Shown here: positions 42,520 to 54,011 of the stretch, piece after piece
How positions within the stretch are numbered: position 1 is the stretch's first letter
Layout of the letters: each line of letters opens with the position of its first letter
Assembly (NCBI RefSeq): GCF_036898095.1
Contig: NC_090765.1
Location: forward strand, 36,444,798 to 36,508,797
Origin: Palaemon carinicauda
Lineage: Eukaryota > Arthropoda > Malacostraca > Decapoda > Palaemonidae
Direction of reading: 5' to 3'
DNA: 64,000 bases
Position numbers and translations under genes: made by a program
Notes under the pieces: model-generated
Databases searched by the model: none
Seen by the model: the letters and a program-made list of their open reading frames with translations, nothing else
Told to the model about the DNA's origin: nothing

Positions 42520-44593
42520 GGGTGGCAGTCCCCCTGCGTGTCCACCTGTGGGGGGATGCCTTCAGCGTTGCGTCCGCAGGTGGCAACATCTCGGGGCCGA
42601 TGCTTGGACGATCTCGGTGATCGGCCAAGGTTATCGCGTCCCGTTCACGTCATCTCAACCTCCCCTGACAGCGAATCCAGTGTCGTTGAGCTCCTATGCC
42701 ATGGGATCGGCAAAGGGGCTGGCCCTTCAGGCCGAAGTCAAGACCATGTTCGAGAAGGGTGCTCTCCAGGAGGTCGTGGACGGCTCTCCAGGCTTCTTCA
42801 GTCGACTCTTTCTTGTAAAGAAGGCTACTGGAGACTGGAGACCCGTCATCGATCTCTCGGCTCTGAACAGGTTTGTCAAACAAACCCGGTTCAGCATGGA
42901 GACAGCAGACACAGTCAGACTTGCGGTGAGACCACAAGACTTCATGTGTACACTGGATCTAAAGGATGCGTACTTCCAGATCCCAATCCATCCGTCTTCC
43001 AGGAAGTACCTGAGATTCTGCCTAGACAACAAGATCTACCAGTTCAAGGTGCTGTGTTTCGGTCTCTCCACAGCTCCTCAGGTGTTCACCAGAGTGTTCA
43101 CCCTGATTTCGACTTGGGCGCACAGGAACGGCATTCGTCTCCTTCGTTACCTAGACGATTGGCTGATCCTAGCAGACTCGGAGTCGACCCTTCTTCGACA
43201 CCGAGACAGGCTTCTAGATCTTTGCCAGGATCTGGGGATCGTGGTAAACCTCGAGAAGTCCTCTCTGCAGCCGTCCCAGCGACTGGTTTATCTAGGCATG
43301 CTAATAGACACCAATCTCCACAAAGCCTTTCCATCAGACGACCGGATAGCAAGGCTGAGGAGGGTGGCGGAACCTTTCCTCAGGCGAAAAGAACTCCCCG
43401 CCCAATCGTGGTTGCGTCTCTTGGGCCACCTATCCTCCCTGGCCCGTCTGGTTCCAAACAGCCGCCTCAGGATGAGATCCCTTCAATGGCGGCTCAAGTC
43501 CCGGTGGAATCAAGGATCCGATTCCCCGGACACTCTGATCCCAATGGGGTCTCTGGAACAGACGGACTTGCGGTGGTGGCTGGCCGACGAGAAACTGCGA
43601 AAGGGAGTGAGTCTTCTCGTCCTTCCCCCGGAATTGACTCTGTTTTCGGACGCGTCAAAAGAAGGGTGGGGGGCGCACGTTCTGAACCAGAGGGCCTCAG
43701 GCCTTTGGTCAGAATCAGAAAAGTGCCTACACATCAACCTGCTAGAATTGAAGGCCGTCTTTCTGGCCCTTCAACAGTTCCAACGGTTCCTGGCGGGTCA
43801 CTCCGTGGGGGTGATGAGCGACAACACCACGGTAGTGGCTTATATCAACAAGCAGGGAGGCACTTTTTCGCAACAGCTATCCCATCTTGCAGTAGAGACT
43901 CTGAGGTGGACCGAAACCCACTCGATAACACTATCAGCTCGCTTCATTCCTGGCAAGAGGAATGTGCTCGCCGACAGTCTGAGCAGGGCTTCGCAGATAG
44001 TGAGTACCGAGTGGTCTTTGGATCCTCAGATAGCCAACAAAGTCCTGACTTTGTGGGGTTCCCCGACGGTGGACTTGTTCGCGACAGCCTTGAACTTCAA
44101 GCTGCCCCTGTACTGCTCACCAGTCCCGGACCCCAAGGCACTCTGGCAAGATGCTTTCCAGCAACGGTGGGACAACATCGACGTGTACGCCTTCCCACCA
44201 TTCTGTCTGATGAGAAGGGTGCTCAACAGGACCAGACTATCGGTCAACTGTTCCATGACTCTAGTAGCTCCGCTATGGCATCACGCGGAATGGTTTCCGG
44301 ACCTTCTGCAACTCCTGACGGAACTCCCAAGGGAGCTTCCTCCACGACACGAGCTTTTCAGACAACCCCACTCCGGTGTCCCTCACAGGGCCGTAGCCTC
44401 GCTTCGGCTTCACGCCTGGAGACTATCCAGCGTCTCCTCGCGGAGAGAGGCTTTTCGCAACAGGTTGCGGAGAGAATGTCTCGGCACCTGCGAAGGTCCT
44501 CTGAGGGAGTCTACCAAGCGAAGTGGAGAGTCTTTTGTGGTTGGTGTCGTGGAAGGGGTATCTCTCCACTCGATGCCACTATTCCAGCAATAG
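42206..44593 (+). CDS. DIRS element 4 pol: RT, RNase H and terminal domain
   Basis: Open frame in +1 relation to gag, overlapping its end by about 310 bp. There is no in-frame ATG before the RT core (the first is at about 42700), so frameshifting or another mechanism is likely. RT: VIDLSALNRFV, TLDLKDAYFQIPIHP (A), VLCFGLSTAPQVFTRVF (B), LRYLDDWLIL (C), LGIVVNLEKSS. RNase H: LFSDASKEGWGA, INLLELKAVFLAL, MSDNTTVVAYINKQGG, LADSLSR. Terminal domain: TVDLFATALNFKLPLYCSP and DVYAFPPFCL, in the place of the DIRS methyltransferase-like domain. Catalytic Asp/Glu residues are all present. Confidence 0.9.
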   Translation: MCVGSDMPPSWGRACLSLKTWSERLRGGGNPARTPSSTGPLQLGPISLQPRHNSSNSLVRLQNRHRQLRKWCLSPSPFQPRSRGVVSPPGEARLLGVAAAAASPRGGSPPACPPVGGCLQRCVRRWQHLGADAWTISVIGQGYRVPFTSSQPPLTANPVSLSSYAMGSAKGLALQAEVKTMFEKGALQEVVDGSPGFFSRLFLVKKATGDWRPVIDLSALNRFVKQTRFSMETADTVRLAVRPQDFMCTLDLKDAYFQIPIHPSSRKYLRFCLDNKIYQFKVLCFGLSTAPQVFTRVFTLISTWAHRNGIRLLRYLDDWLILADSESTLLRHRDRLLDLCQDLGIVVNLEKSSLQPSQRLVYLGMLIDTNLHKAFPSDDRIARLRRVAEPFLRRKELPAQSWLRLLGHLSSLARLVPNSRLRMRSLQWRLKSRWNQGSDSPDTLIPMGSLEQTDLRWWLADEKLRKGVSLLVLPPELTLFSDASKEGWGAHVLNQRASGLWSESEKCLHINLLELKAVFLALQQFQRFLAGHSVGVMSDNTTVVAYINKQGGTFSQQLSHLAVETLRWTETHSITLSARFIPGKRNVLADSLSRASQIVSTEWSLDPQIANKVLTLWGSPTVDLFATALNFKLPLYCSPVPDPKALWQDAFQQRWDNIDVYAFPPFCLMRRVLNRTRLSVNCSMTLVAPLWHHAEWFPDLLQLLTELPRELPPRHELFRQPHSGVPHRAVASLRLHAWRLSSVSSRREAFRNRLRRECLGTCEGPLRESTKRSGESFVVGVVEGVSLHSMPLFQQ

Positions 44594-45462
44594 CGGACTT
44601 CCTTGTGTATCTGCGAGAAGAAATGCGCCTTTCTGTCTCGGCAGTGAAAGGCTATCGCTCAGCCTTAAGCTTGGCCTTCAGATTGAAGGGCGTGGATATT
44701 TCTTCATCGCTAGAACTCTCTTTACTCATACGTAGCTATGAGCTTACCTGCCCCCAGTCGGAAGTGAGACCCCCTCCTTGGAACGTGGTTCGAGTTCTCA
44801 GGTCTCTCAAGAGACCTCCCTTCGAGCCATTACGCCAGGCCTCCGATCGCCACCTGTCTTGGAAGACGGCTTTCCTACTCGCCTTGGCCTCGGCCAAGCG
44901 AGTTAGTGAACTTCATGGTCTCTCGTACGACATCGCCCATTCAAGGGGATGGGGGGAGGTAACGTTCAGGTTCTTCCCTGAGTTTGTGGCCAAGACTCAG
45001 AATCCTGGAGTGCCGGATCCTCGGTTCGACTCTTTCAGGATCGCGAGTCTCCGTTCTGTAACAAACGACCCAGACCAGCTGCTACTATGCCCAGTGAGGT
45101 GTCTGAGGTACTACTTGAAGAGAACGGCTGCAGTCCGTCCTCATGTGCGAGCTTTGTTTGTGAGCACAGGCAGGACAAAGAGGAGGGTCACAAGGAACAC
45201 CATCTCTGCTTGGATTCGAAGGGTTATCCACCATGCCCTGAATCCTGACCCTCCTCCGTCACGTCGCCCTCGGGCCCACGATGTCAGGGGTATTGCTACA
45301 TCCCTGGCCTTCAAGAGAAACTTCTCTGTGACGCAGGTACTTCAAGCGGGGGTCTGGAAGCGTCAAACGACCTTCACAGCCCACTACCTGCAAGACGTGA
45401 CCCACAGGAGCCTCGATACGTTCTCTATCGGCCCTGTGGTGGCTGCACAACAGCTGGTCTAA
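44275..45462 (+). CDS. DIRS element 4 tyrosine recombinase (YR)
   Basis: 395 residues from ATG 44275 (MASRGMVSGPSATPDG), equivalent in position to the starts in elements 1-3 and 5. The frame is open back to 42538 under pol. N-terminal core-binding domain (VYQAKWRVFCGWCRGRG, SVSAVKGYRSALSLAF). Catalytic boxes: Arg in SAKRVSELHGLS, H-x-x-R in AHDVRGIATSLAF, Tyr in TFTAHYLQDV. Overlaps the pol end by about 320 bp in the gag frame. Intact. Confidence 0.9.
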   Translation: MASRGMVSGPSATPDGTPKGASSTTRAFQTTPLRCPSQGRSLASASRLETIQRLLAERGFSQQVAERMSRHLRRSSEGVYQAKWRVFCGWCRGRGISPLDATIPAIADFLVYLREEMRLSVSAVKGYRSALSLAFRLKGVDISSSLELSLLIRSYELTCPQSEVRPPPWNVVRVLRSLKRPPFEPLRQASDRHLSWKTAFLLALASAKRVSELHGLSYDIAHSRGWGEVTFRFFPEFVAKTQNPGVPDPRFDSFRIASLRSVTNDPDQLLLCPVRCLRYYLKRTAAVRPHVRALFVSTGRTKRRVTRNTISAWIRRVIHHALNPDPPPSRRPRAHDVRGIATSLAFKRNFSVTQVLQAGVWKRQTTFTAHYLQDVTHRSLDTFSIGPVVAAQQLV

Positions 45463-45935
45463 CCTCAGGCTCCTTTTTGGACAAGTAGCAGTAGGTTGAG
45501 GGCGTTGTTACCCGGTCTTAGTCTGTGTGAATGAAAGAGTATGTCTGACCCTTACTTCTTTCTTCATTCTCCCCTCTCTTGGGGAAGCAGCATCCTGGTC
45601 CTCGCATAGCTGACCTCGACCTCTGCAGGTAACCCATGCTTCTTTGTGCTCCTAGTATTAAGCTTAATACTGTTGCGTCTCCCATACCCTGACGAGGTGG
45701 TATGGGGAACGTCCTATCCTAGAATTCCTATCTGAAGGTCTCAAGGTCAACTTCATAGGACGAGTCACACTCTCCTCCTCACACTACTTATGTAGGCCAC
45801 TCGTTCCTAGCGTTGCTAGGAACCTGTGAGGTACAGGGGCTCCCTCTCTCTAGTGCTGCTCACTAAGGGATCGAGCCCCCGGGCAAGCCGAAGTCAGTAA
45901 GGCTGGGGACTTTCCACCCTTCCTAAGGGGTAAGT

Positions 45936-46038
45936 CACCCTTTGTAAATAGCGTGGTTTGTATTTCGGTTACGGAACAAATGACAAATTCGAAGATAATT
46001 TGTATTTTTCCTAACCATACAAACCTTAGCTATTTACA
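45936..46038 (+). repeat. DIRS element 4 ICR
   Basis: Complement of the left outer end (ACCCTTTGTAAATAGCGTGG to ACGGAACAAAT) fused to the complement of the right outer end (GACAAATTCGAAGATAATTT onward to AGCTATTTAC). The fusion point is at AAATG. Textbook DIRS circle-junction architecture. Confidence 0.93.
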
Positions 46039-46083
46039 CATATGTGCCCGCCATCCCTGACCCCCAAGTCAAGTCCTACCTCT

Positions 46084-46290
46084 AAGTGAAGTGAAGCTAG
46101 TCACCGGTGTGTGGAGGGGGGAGGGGTAGCAAGCTACCCTTCCCCACCCCCCGCTAACTAGCGCGGGGGTAATTAACCCTCGTTAAAAACTATTGGCTCG
46201 TCATTTCAGCTGCGCTAAAAGTAAACCCTTTGTAAATAGCTAAGGTTTGTATGGTTAGGAAAAATACAAATTATCTTCGAATTTGTCATT
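46084..46290 (-). repeat. DIRS element 4 right ITR
   Basis: Complement of the left ITR core with no difference that I can see, then a right-specific outer part ending ...TTCGAATTTGTCAT. Confidence 0.92.
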
Positions 46291-47380
46291 TTCTTGTCAT
46301 CTTTCAAAAATTCAGAAAAAACCTTTGCCTTCACACTGTTTTGATCCTCCAGGAAAGTCTGCAACTCCTTCCTAATTGCCTAAAATTGCTCCAAAACTTT
46401 TCCCTTACTTAGCCATCTTACATTACTGTGCACAAGTAAATCGTCATAGCTTGCATTGACCTCGGTAAGAAAGGTTCGTAGTAGACAATGTTGTAGTGCT
46501 GACATTGATCGAAGGAAGTTTACTAGCTTCATGATAGTCTCCATTACTTCACCATATTCATCTCCCAGACTGGCACACAGAACTGATTGGTGGATTATGC
46601 AGTGGTAACTTATCATGTCCGGATTATCTTCCTTTAATCTTGCAACTAGTCCCCTCTCTCAACCAATCATGGCTGGAGCTCCATCTGTAGTCACTGAAAT
46701 GATGGATTTGATATCATATTTCTTGATTCTAACATGCTTTTCAAGGATCCATAAATATCCTCTCCCTGTGCGCTTCCTTTAAGGTCAGTCACACCCAACA
46801 AGTCCTGGCAAAATTTTTTCTCCCCTGCATCATAATATCTCATAAAAACAATGAGTTGAGCATTGTCGGTACTGTCTGTTGATTCATTAATAGCCAGTGA
46901 GATACAAGGTGCTTTTTTCAGTCCTTGATCAAGTTGTGACATAAGATCAACAGCCAATAGTTCCATTCTCCTCATTGATGTGGAATCAGATAGTGGAATC
47001 TTCTTTATTCTATCTTTTATTTCATTTTTCTGTTTATCATCAAACAATGTATCTGCTGTTTCCAGCATACATTCTTTAACAATTTCCGCGTCAGTGAAGG
47101 ATTTCTTGTGTTTTCCAAAGATCCAGGCTATTCTCAGTGAACATTCCGTTGCTCTCTCCTGGGCTGTCATGGTAACGGCAAGAACTATGGTTAACTTTTC
47201 ATACTGCTATTTTAGCTTATTTATTTTATTTTTTCTCTCTTCAGTTCCTTGTTGATACATCTTTTCAAATCCACTGTGTTTAGTTTCATAATGGCGTTTC
47301 ATATTACTGCTCTTCACTAAGGCAATGGTTTCGCTACATATAAGGCAAATCGGCTCAGAGCTGGTAACAGAAAATGCTAA
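46291..47380 (-). pseudogene. hAT transposase N-terminal half (BED finger and catalytic part)
   Basis: On the minus strand: a BED-type zinc finger near 47375-47285 (CLICSETIALVKSSNMKRHYE and KH), then a frame at 47170-46691 (ATECSLRIAWIFGKHKKSF, PCISLAINESTDSTDNAQL), a decayed piece around TTDGAPAMIG near 46680, and 46616-46380 (HCIIHQSVLC, HSNVRWLSKGKVLEQF). Stops and shifts near 46690-46640 and a TAG just after KVLEQF show decay. Protein sequence resumes at 38143 on the other side of DIRS element 4. Confidence 0.88.
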
Positions 47381-47405
47381 ATCACGTGGAAACTATTATA
47401 AATAA

Positions 47406-47702
<297 letters not shown>

Positions 47703-47912
47703 GTCCTGGGAGCATTCGTAAGTTAAATACTGTACATAAGTACTATAAACCCCTGACTCACAGCCAAGGAAATACACTTGCAAGAATCCATCACCAGGAC
47801 CTTCATGTTACTTAAATATATTTTCTTCTCCTGGGCCCTGGGGTCCAACTACAACACTCAGAAGGTCCGGATTCGGACCGCGGGCCGCCAGTTGAGTAGC
47901 CCTGACCTAGGC

Positions 47913-48478
47913 CATCAACTGTCATTTCTGCGGGTAACAAAGTTAAATTTCCATCGATTTCATCCATTTTTAATTAATTTATTTCTTGTAAGTAATGTAA
48001 ATTTTGTGTAGAAATGCATTATAAAGAGTGGTGTTTAGGATATGGAACAGATGAAACCGATTCCAATTAATTCTTATTGGGGAAGTTCCGTCTGTATCGA
48101 ATAGCCTTCTGGAACAAATTAAGTTCCACCTCAGAGGCTTTTCTTTGCTTACTACCTAACCAGAAGTCCCCTCCCCATACCTTTATTTCCTTTAGCCTCC
48201 AGACTGACTCCTGGATGATTTGTTCAGCCACTGTAGATGCTCTGTAATCTGATGCATTGTTAGCCTGTTGAAAAAGGTTTTCTTCCTCATTATGAGTGTC
48301 TAGAATTGTAATAGGTGCACAGAAAGCTATAATAAATTGATGTATTTGTATTGATAATAGTTTTTTTTCAATTCTAGATTAGGACTAGTAATAATTTAAA
48401 TTATTACAAACATTGCTATATTTATTAAAGCTTGAAAAGTTTTTTGTTTGTAAAAATTACCTTTTTACTAATTTTCAG
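47913..48478. other. Intron right of the hAT
   Basis: The minus strand has an uninterrupted frame of about 95 codons (48345-48045, containing ASTVAEQIIQESVWRLKEIK) with no ATG near its start. I do not recognise it. It may be a relic of a repeat. The final bases form the exon I acceptor. Confidence 0.4.
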
Positions 48479-48882
48479 TGCTAAACTCGAATGTCCCAGC
48501 TTCTCCAAGCCCTCTCTTGGGAGTAGGGCCCGGAGGACAGATAGTACAGTTTCAACCTCCAGCTGTTGGGGGTCCACGCTTAATTTTTGTACGCCCACAA
48601 CAGAATATTCCCAATGTTCAACGTATGCCACAAGTAGCACCCAGAGCTGTTTACTTTCCGTCATTAGGGGGTCAGGTTCCGTTGATGTTGTCTGGGGCTC
48701 CTGGAGCCTCCTACAATGCCACACCACCCCTTTATATGAATGGAAGTAATCCTCCTACAACCTCACAGTTATATGTTAGCTCTGGGGTAAATTACTCACA
48801 ACCAATATCATCAACTACCTTAACACCACAGCCTCTGCAAGAAAAACAAAAAACACCTCCAAGGTCTCATCCTCATCGTAAG
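48479..48882 (+). CDS. Host gene exon I, Pro/Gly/Gln-rich region
   Basis: 135 codons, acceptor TTTTCAG, donor GTAATA at 48883. Completes the codon begun in exon H (G|TG) and ends in phase 0. Composition is rich in Pro, Gly, Gln, Ser and Val (for example GGPRLIFVRPQQNIPNVQRM), with no recognised fold, ending in a basic patch (PRSHPHRK). Probably a disordered linker between the PHD-like finger and the F-box. Confidence 0.8.
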
Positions 48883-49376
48883 GTAATATTTTGATGGTTC
48901 TTTAGATATATAGTAGTTTTTGTGTGCAATACCCATACTTTAAGGTATTGAAAATCTGGTTAAGAACATTAGTTTGTTGTCATTGTTTACAGTATAATTT
49001 TTTTTTAAAGGAAACATGCTCTTATTAATTACTAGGAAGTGTTGATCTAACCCTGTCAAAGAAATATGCTTTTGTGAATCATTAGGAAGCTTTGTTGTAA
49101 CCTTCTCAGAACTGCAATTCTATTTGACTATTTTCTGAAGTTTCTTTTCTTTGATGATTCTTATTTTAATTGATGAGTCTTAAACACAGAAGGAGTGTTT
49201 CTCAATGTTTGTAAATATTTACTTATGATAAATATGGAGAGAAAAAAGTTCTCATATGTATAAGTTGAATTCAGTGATAATCCTGTCCACATACAAACTC
49301 TTGGTTTTATAAAATTGAAAAATTTCAGATTTTTTTATAGAATTATGAAAATATAAACAAATTCATTTTTCTTTAT
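48883..49376. other. Intron, nothing recognised
   Basis: AT-rich sequence without identified features. Confidence 0.5.
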
Positions 49377-49794
49377 AAATTATTGCTCTACCACATTATG
49401 AGGCTCATTGCTCTACCACATTATGAGGCTCAATACTACACAGTATTCTAGAAGTTTTATTCCAGCTGTTACCAAGTTGTGGAATGATCTTCATAATCGG
49501 GTAGTTGAATCAGTAGAACTTCAAAAGTTCAAAGTTGGAGCAAATGTTTTTATGTTGACCAGGCTGACACGAGTCTTTTTATAGTTTATATATGCCATAT
49601 CTGTTTTGACGTTGTTTATATGTGACATATCTATTTTGTCGTTACTGTTTTAAGAAGGATTTATTGTTTTTTTGTTCTCATCATTTTTTTATTTCCATAT
49701 TTTCTTTCCTCACTGGGCTATTTTTCTCTATTGGAGCCCTTGCGCTTATAGCATCTTGCTTTTCCAACTAGGGTTGTAGCTTGGCTAGTAGTAA

Positions 49795-49831
<37 letters not shown>

Positions 49832-49833
49832 TT
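49377..49833 (+). mobile_element. LINE family B 3' fragment
   Basis: Matches 9640-10049: the last part of the ORF (TATTCTAGAAGTTTTATTCC), then the 3' UTR (TTTCTTTCCTCACTGGGCTA) and an (ATT)n tail at 49795-49832. It begins with a 25-bp direct duplication (ATTGCTCTACCACATTATGA twice, at 49382 and 49407). 5'-truncated. Confidence 0.8.
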
Positions 49834-51432
49834 AATTTTATTTTTATTTGTATGATCAATCCACCTTTCATTAGCCCTCTTCTGTGGATTCCTGCTTAGA
49901 ATTTTGTGATTGAGCAGGTTGCTGTCCTAAAGCAATAAGCATCTCCCATACTGATCATCTCATTTATTAGGCTTATTTCTCTTAATACTATTTAGGTACT
50001 TTTTTACTGCTAGTACTGAAAAGTAACATTAAAGTCTAATCACTCACATTTCAAAGAGTAACAGCAAAAACAGGAAAAATTATTAAAAGAATTCTTTAGT
50101 AAATAGTCAAGGCATAGTAATCCTCTTTCTGTTGACCTGAAACATGCATTGATGTTGCCATGCAAACTAATAAACTTTGGTAGGCACTTTGATACCTAGA
50201 ATTAAGAACTTCTTATGCTAATTAGCATAGGGGAAAACCTCTGATAGTATGATTTTCTAAACTATTAAAATCAGAAATATGGTAAACCACACAATTAGTG
50301 TATTGTTGTCCATTGTGAAATGGTTAAAGGACACTTTTGATATTGTAATAATAATAATATTAATAAGTGAAACTGGAATATATAAAAAATCTTGATCTGA
50401 TATGATATCCATTTATACACTAATGGAATTCAAGAGATTGTATTAGTGGACCATGTTACTGTACTCCTATTGGAAGAACCTGGGGTTCTTTGTTTCAGAT
50501 ATAGTCCCCTAACATACAATCGAAAAAATTTAATGACTCATTAAATTTACGTATCCTAAGTTTTGAAATTATTTGTTTGACTCTCTTTGTTTAGAGTTTT
50601 ACCTGATCATCAGTGATTCTTGGTTGATAATTTAAAATGAGAGGGTTGTATAGTGATGACCAAAGATAGTTTCTACACATTTGTGTATGAGCTACAACTC
50701 AACGTAAAGGTAATTTTTTTAGGAGGTTTTCTTTGTTTTTTCTATATTTTATTTGTTAGATCAATGGCTTAAATAGAATAAAAATATGGATTTTATTTAT
50801 GAGGTATATGTTTTGGTTCTAGTTGTTTGTGTATGTCACTTCCACTCTGCCTAGGAAATGTTTTATTCTGCTTGTTCTATTCACAGGTGAGATTCATGAA
50901 AATAAACTATTTTTAAACTAAAATCTATCATACCTCTGAATAGAACTAGCAAATCACCCTCCTCCCCCCTTTAAGGTGATACTTAACTTTGGTAATTGAA
51001 TCTACTTAAATCTGAAGCATTGTTCACCTTTCCTCCTGGGCTAATCCATCCAATACTGTCCTGGCTGTTACTCTCTTCACAGCAGCTACTGTATGCTTTC
51101 GGGGTTGATTTAAATGATGGAGGATATGACAGTGGAGAGTTGGAATTTCCTGTAATAATTTATTTAGAATTCATAGAGTAGGCTCTTCCTTTTAAAAACT
51201 TTTTCCATTCCAGGGAAGGTATTGCAAATAATAGGTTTTAGTTATGAAATCTTTTTTTAACAGAATTTGGTTGTTTTCTCTTTTTATTGATATGGGTAGA
51301 AAAAAAAATATTTACACTTATAAATATAGTATAGTAATGAGTGTTGAAATTTTTTTGCTGTAAATTGGTGGAGTTAAGAGTGATAGTCGTGTTTATTATA
51401 AAAATGAATTACAATTTTCATATTTTTCACAG
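49834..51432. other. Intron, nothing recognised
   Basis: About 1.6 kb of AT-rich sequence with no gene or known repeat that I can name. It ends in the acceptor TTTTTCACAG of exon J. Confidence 0.5.
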
Positions 51433-51585
51433 GCAATTATTTCTCAAAAGAAAAATTTCCTTCAAGAGTTGAGTTTGAGTTACCAACTTTTGTTAAGAGT
51501 CTTCAAGTACCTGACTGCAAAGGATTTATTGGTCACCTCTTGTGTGTGTTTAATGTGGAGAGACTTGTCCTACAGTTCTGCTCTT
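51433..51585 (+). CDS. Host gene exon J, F-box
   Basis: 51 codons, acceptor CACAG, donor GTAAGT at 51586. The sequence FLQELSLSYQLLLRVFKYLT followed by AKDLLVTSCVCLMWRDLS is a typical F-box (the L...LL..IF.YL...DLL..S.VC..W..LS pattern), the segment that binds SKP1 in SCF ubiquitin ligases. Residues 531-581 of the joined protein. In phase 0 on both sides. The next intron holds DIRS element 5. Confidence 0.88.
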
Positions 51586-52669
51586 GTAAGTAATTTTGTT
51601 GACAAAACTTATTTTACATATGATCTATTCTTGATATATTTAAGCATTGTTTTCCTTGGCCAGTGTTTTAGTGTTTTTATTTAAGTAACCTTAGAAATAA
51701 ATGTCTTATTATGTTCCAAATTTTGTGCATTGCATGTAGTGTAGCCTCAAGTTCTTATTTTAGAACTGTCAAACCACAAACAATTTAGATATAAAGTTTT
51801 ATGTAAGTTCTTGCAATGTTACAAGTTCAAGTATTGCATGCATTTTTAATATGTTCTTATTGTCCATTCTGAGAAAAAAAACTGCAAAGTTTTTATTGGA
51901 GGTAAATGGAACTTTAAGAAAAGGGTAGACATCAATGTTGCAAAGACCGACACATGGCCAGAAACCAGTTAATGGTTTGTTTATTATAGATTTCAAAAGA
52001 ATCGAACGTTGTACTAATTCTGCTTCCTGGTTAGCTGGATAATATGTATTGTGCATAGTAACAAAGAAATTAACCCTTTCACTACAAGGCAGTGGATCCC
52101 CAGTCAGTAACTGCATACGAGATTTGCCACTTGGATATAAATGCACACTTATTCTGTGATAGCTAACATTTCCATGTTTATTTGGTTTAGTGCTGATTAC
52201 AGAATAAATTTTTCAAAAGTTTGCTTTATATTCAGTTATATTTTACTCTTAAACAATCAAGACATTGTTTCTATTCATTGTGAAGTGATTTTCGAATGAT
52301 TTTTGAGAAATTTGTTTTGTTATATTGTTTTACTCTAGATAATAGTAAAGCACTGTAATTCTGTGTAAAAAAAAAACTTTAAATTCATTGTGAAGTGATT
52401 GTGATTGCATAATAATAAACAGGAAAGAAAATGCTGAAAACCATTGTCTTCATTCCATTCAAATTATTGGGCAAAGATGGTTATAAAAAGACTTTATATT
52501 TAGATATAAAAATTTAGCGCATCAGTGTAGGCATACTGCATTGCATTACAAACTGTGAAGCAGATTCTATGGCACTTCTATTTTACAGTCAGTGGCTTTG
52601 CTCCTATTTTAAATGATTAGAGTGAAATTAATTATCTTTGATTTTGTATGTACTGTAGTATGAAGGATC
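51586..52669. other. Intron left of DIRS element 5
   Basis: About 1.1 kb, nothing recognised. A minus-strand open frame at 51799-52146 has no motif. Confidence 0.45.
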
Positions 52670-52840
52670 GTTTTTCAATATTAATCTTACCCGATAATCA
52701 TGTAGCTGTCAACTCTGTTGCCGACAGAAATCTACGGTCGGGATACGCCAGCGATCGCTATACAGGTGGGGGTGAACACAACAGCGCCATCTGTGGTCAG
52801 GTACTCCAGTACTTCTTGTCAACACCACCTCAATTTTTCC
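52670..52840 (+). repeat. DIRS element 5 left ITR
   Basis: Inverse of about 59205-59394, with AGCGATCGCT in the core. Ends near the segment CACCTCAATTTTTCCTC. Confidence 0.9.
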
Positions 52841-53046
52841 TCTGTCGTGCCTCCGGCTAGACCTACATGGATACGCTGTTGATTCTGGAGTTATTGCTCA
52901 CGATTTGGTGATGTATTTGCTCTAGAGTTTAGCCTTCGCTATTCAGGAAGCTTTATCATTAGCTTAGCAAGTTTTTGGAATTAATTTGATTTAATTTTTT
53001 ATTTAATTTTGGTGACGAAGAGAGTATGAACTCTCTTTCACTTTTA

Positions 53047-54010
53047 ATGGCCGACCCTTCCCTTAGACGGAAGTGTTGGTGTCGAAGAGAGTATAGACTC
53101 TCTTTCTTAATTTTGCTTAACAAAAGTTATAGATTTATTTTATATCTCTCCGCCTTGTATAGGCCTCTTCGATTAACTTCCTTTTATTATAAACTTATTA
53201 AAATTAATTTTTATATTTCTTTCCTAATAGTAGGCGGTCTTTTCTTGGAACCGAAGTTAATTAACATTGAGACCGTCATTTCGTTTTTACCTGTTAACAT
53301 ATTATGCTATTTTAATGTTTTTGAAAGAATTTCTTTGATAGTCTCGTACTGTTTTCAAAGTTGAACTAACGTTTTGTTTTGTCTCTGCAGTTGTTGACGT
53401 TCAGAACGTTCAACTTGCGCTCTATCGTTACGATAGAGAGAGAGTATTCACGGTGTCACGTTGCGGTAAGAGTAAACCGATTCTAGCGTTTTGTTCATTC
53501 TTTCTTAGCTTAAATGGTTTTAATTCTAATAAAGGAACTTTTTATTTGGGAAATCTTTCAGTTTTTTTCCTTTAACAATAATATGTTTTAACGATATATA
53601 TAATTGGGCTCATCTCTCAGGTTCTAAGTCAAGAGAGAGAGAAAGAGAGAGATAGAGACGGAGGGAGAGAGAGGAGGATAAACGTTTCGTTCAAGCGGGT
53701 AACGTTGTTATCGTTTTTGCTCTTCTCCCTAGTCTCTTTAGGGGAAGAAGGTAAACGTTTCTAGAGTTTTATTCTTGTTCCCAGGCTTTATGCGGTGAGA
53801 GATTCTAAACGTAGTTTATTTGATCTAGTGTTTAGTCTCTTTTCCAGCCACTGAATTATTTATCTTTCATTATGTTTTTCTGTTACATTGTAATACTGTT
53901 TTCGCAATTACTAACTTTTAATGAAGGATAGAATTGCGTGTTTCAGGTACAAACCACTTAAAGTTTCGAGTTCAGTGAAATGAGTGCAAACAGAAAATCA
54001 AAAGTGATAA
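53047..54010 (+). other. Non-coding segment replacing gag N-terminus in DIRS element 5
   Basis: Starts at a residual gag ATG (MADPSLRRKC, 53047) and then matches the element 3 segment at 30540-31600, including the palindrome CTCTATCGTTACGATAGAG (53420-53438), the GA-rich tract and TTTAGTCTCTT-CCAGCCACTGA. Gag homology returns at about 54010. Confidence 0.8.
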
Positions 54011-54011
54011 A

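Larger units (their letters stand above)
38144..46290 (+). mobile_element. DIRS element 4 (distinct lineage, all ORFs open)
   Basis: 8.15 kb with ITRs (38144-38329 and 46084-46290) whose shared core looks identical over about 155 bp, and an ICR at 45936-46038. gag (1354 residues), pol and YR are all open with no visible damage. Sequence and ITR differ strongly from elements 1-3, 5 and 6, although gene order and frame relations are the same. It sits in a hAT transposase gene. The best candidate here for a recently active element. Confidence 0.95.

Noticed and set aside
51799..52146. 115-codon minus-strand frame
   Set aside because: No domain, no neighbours on that strand, and inside an intron.
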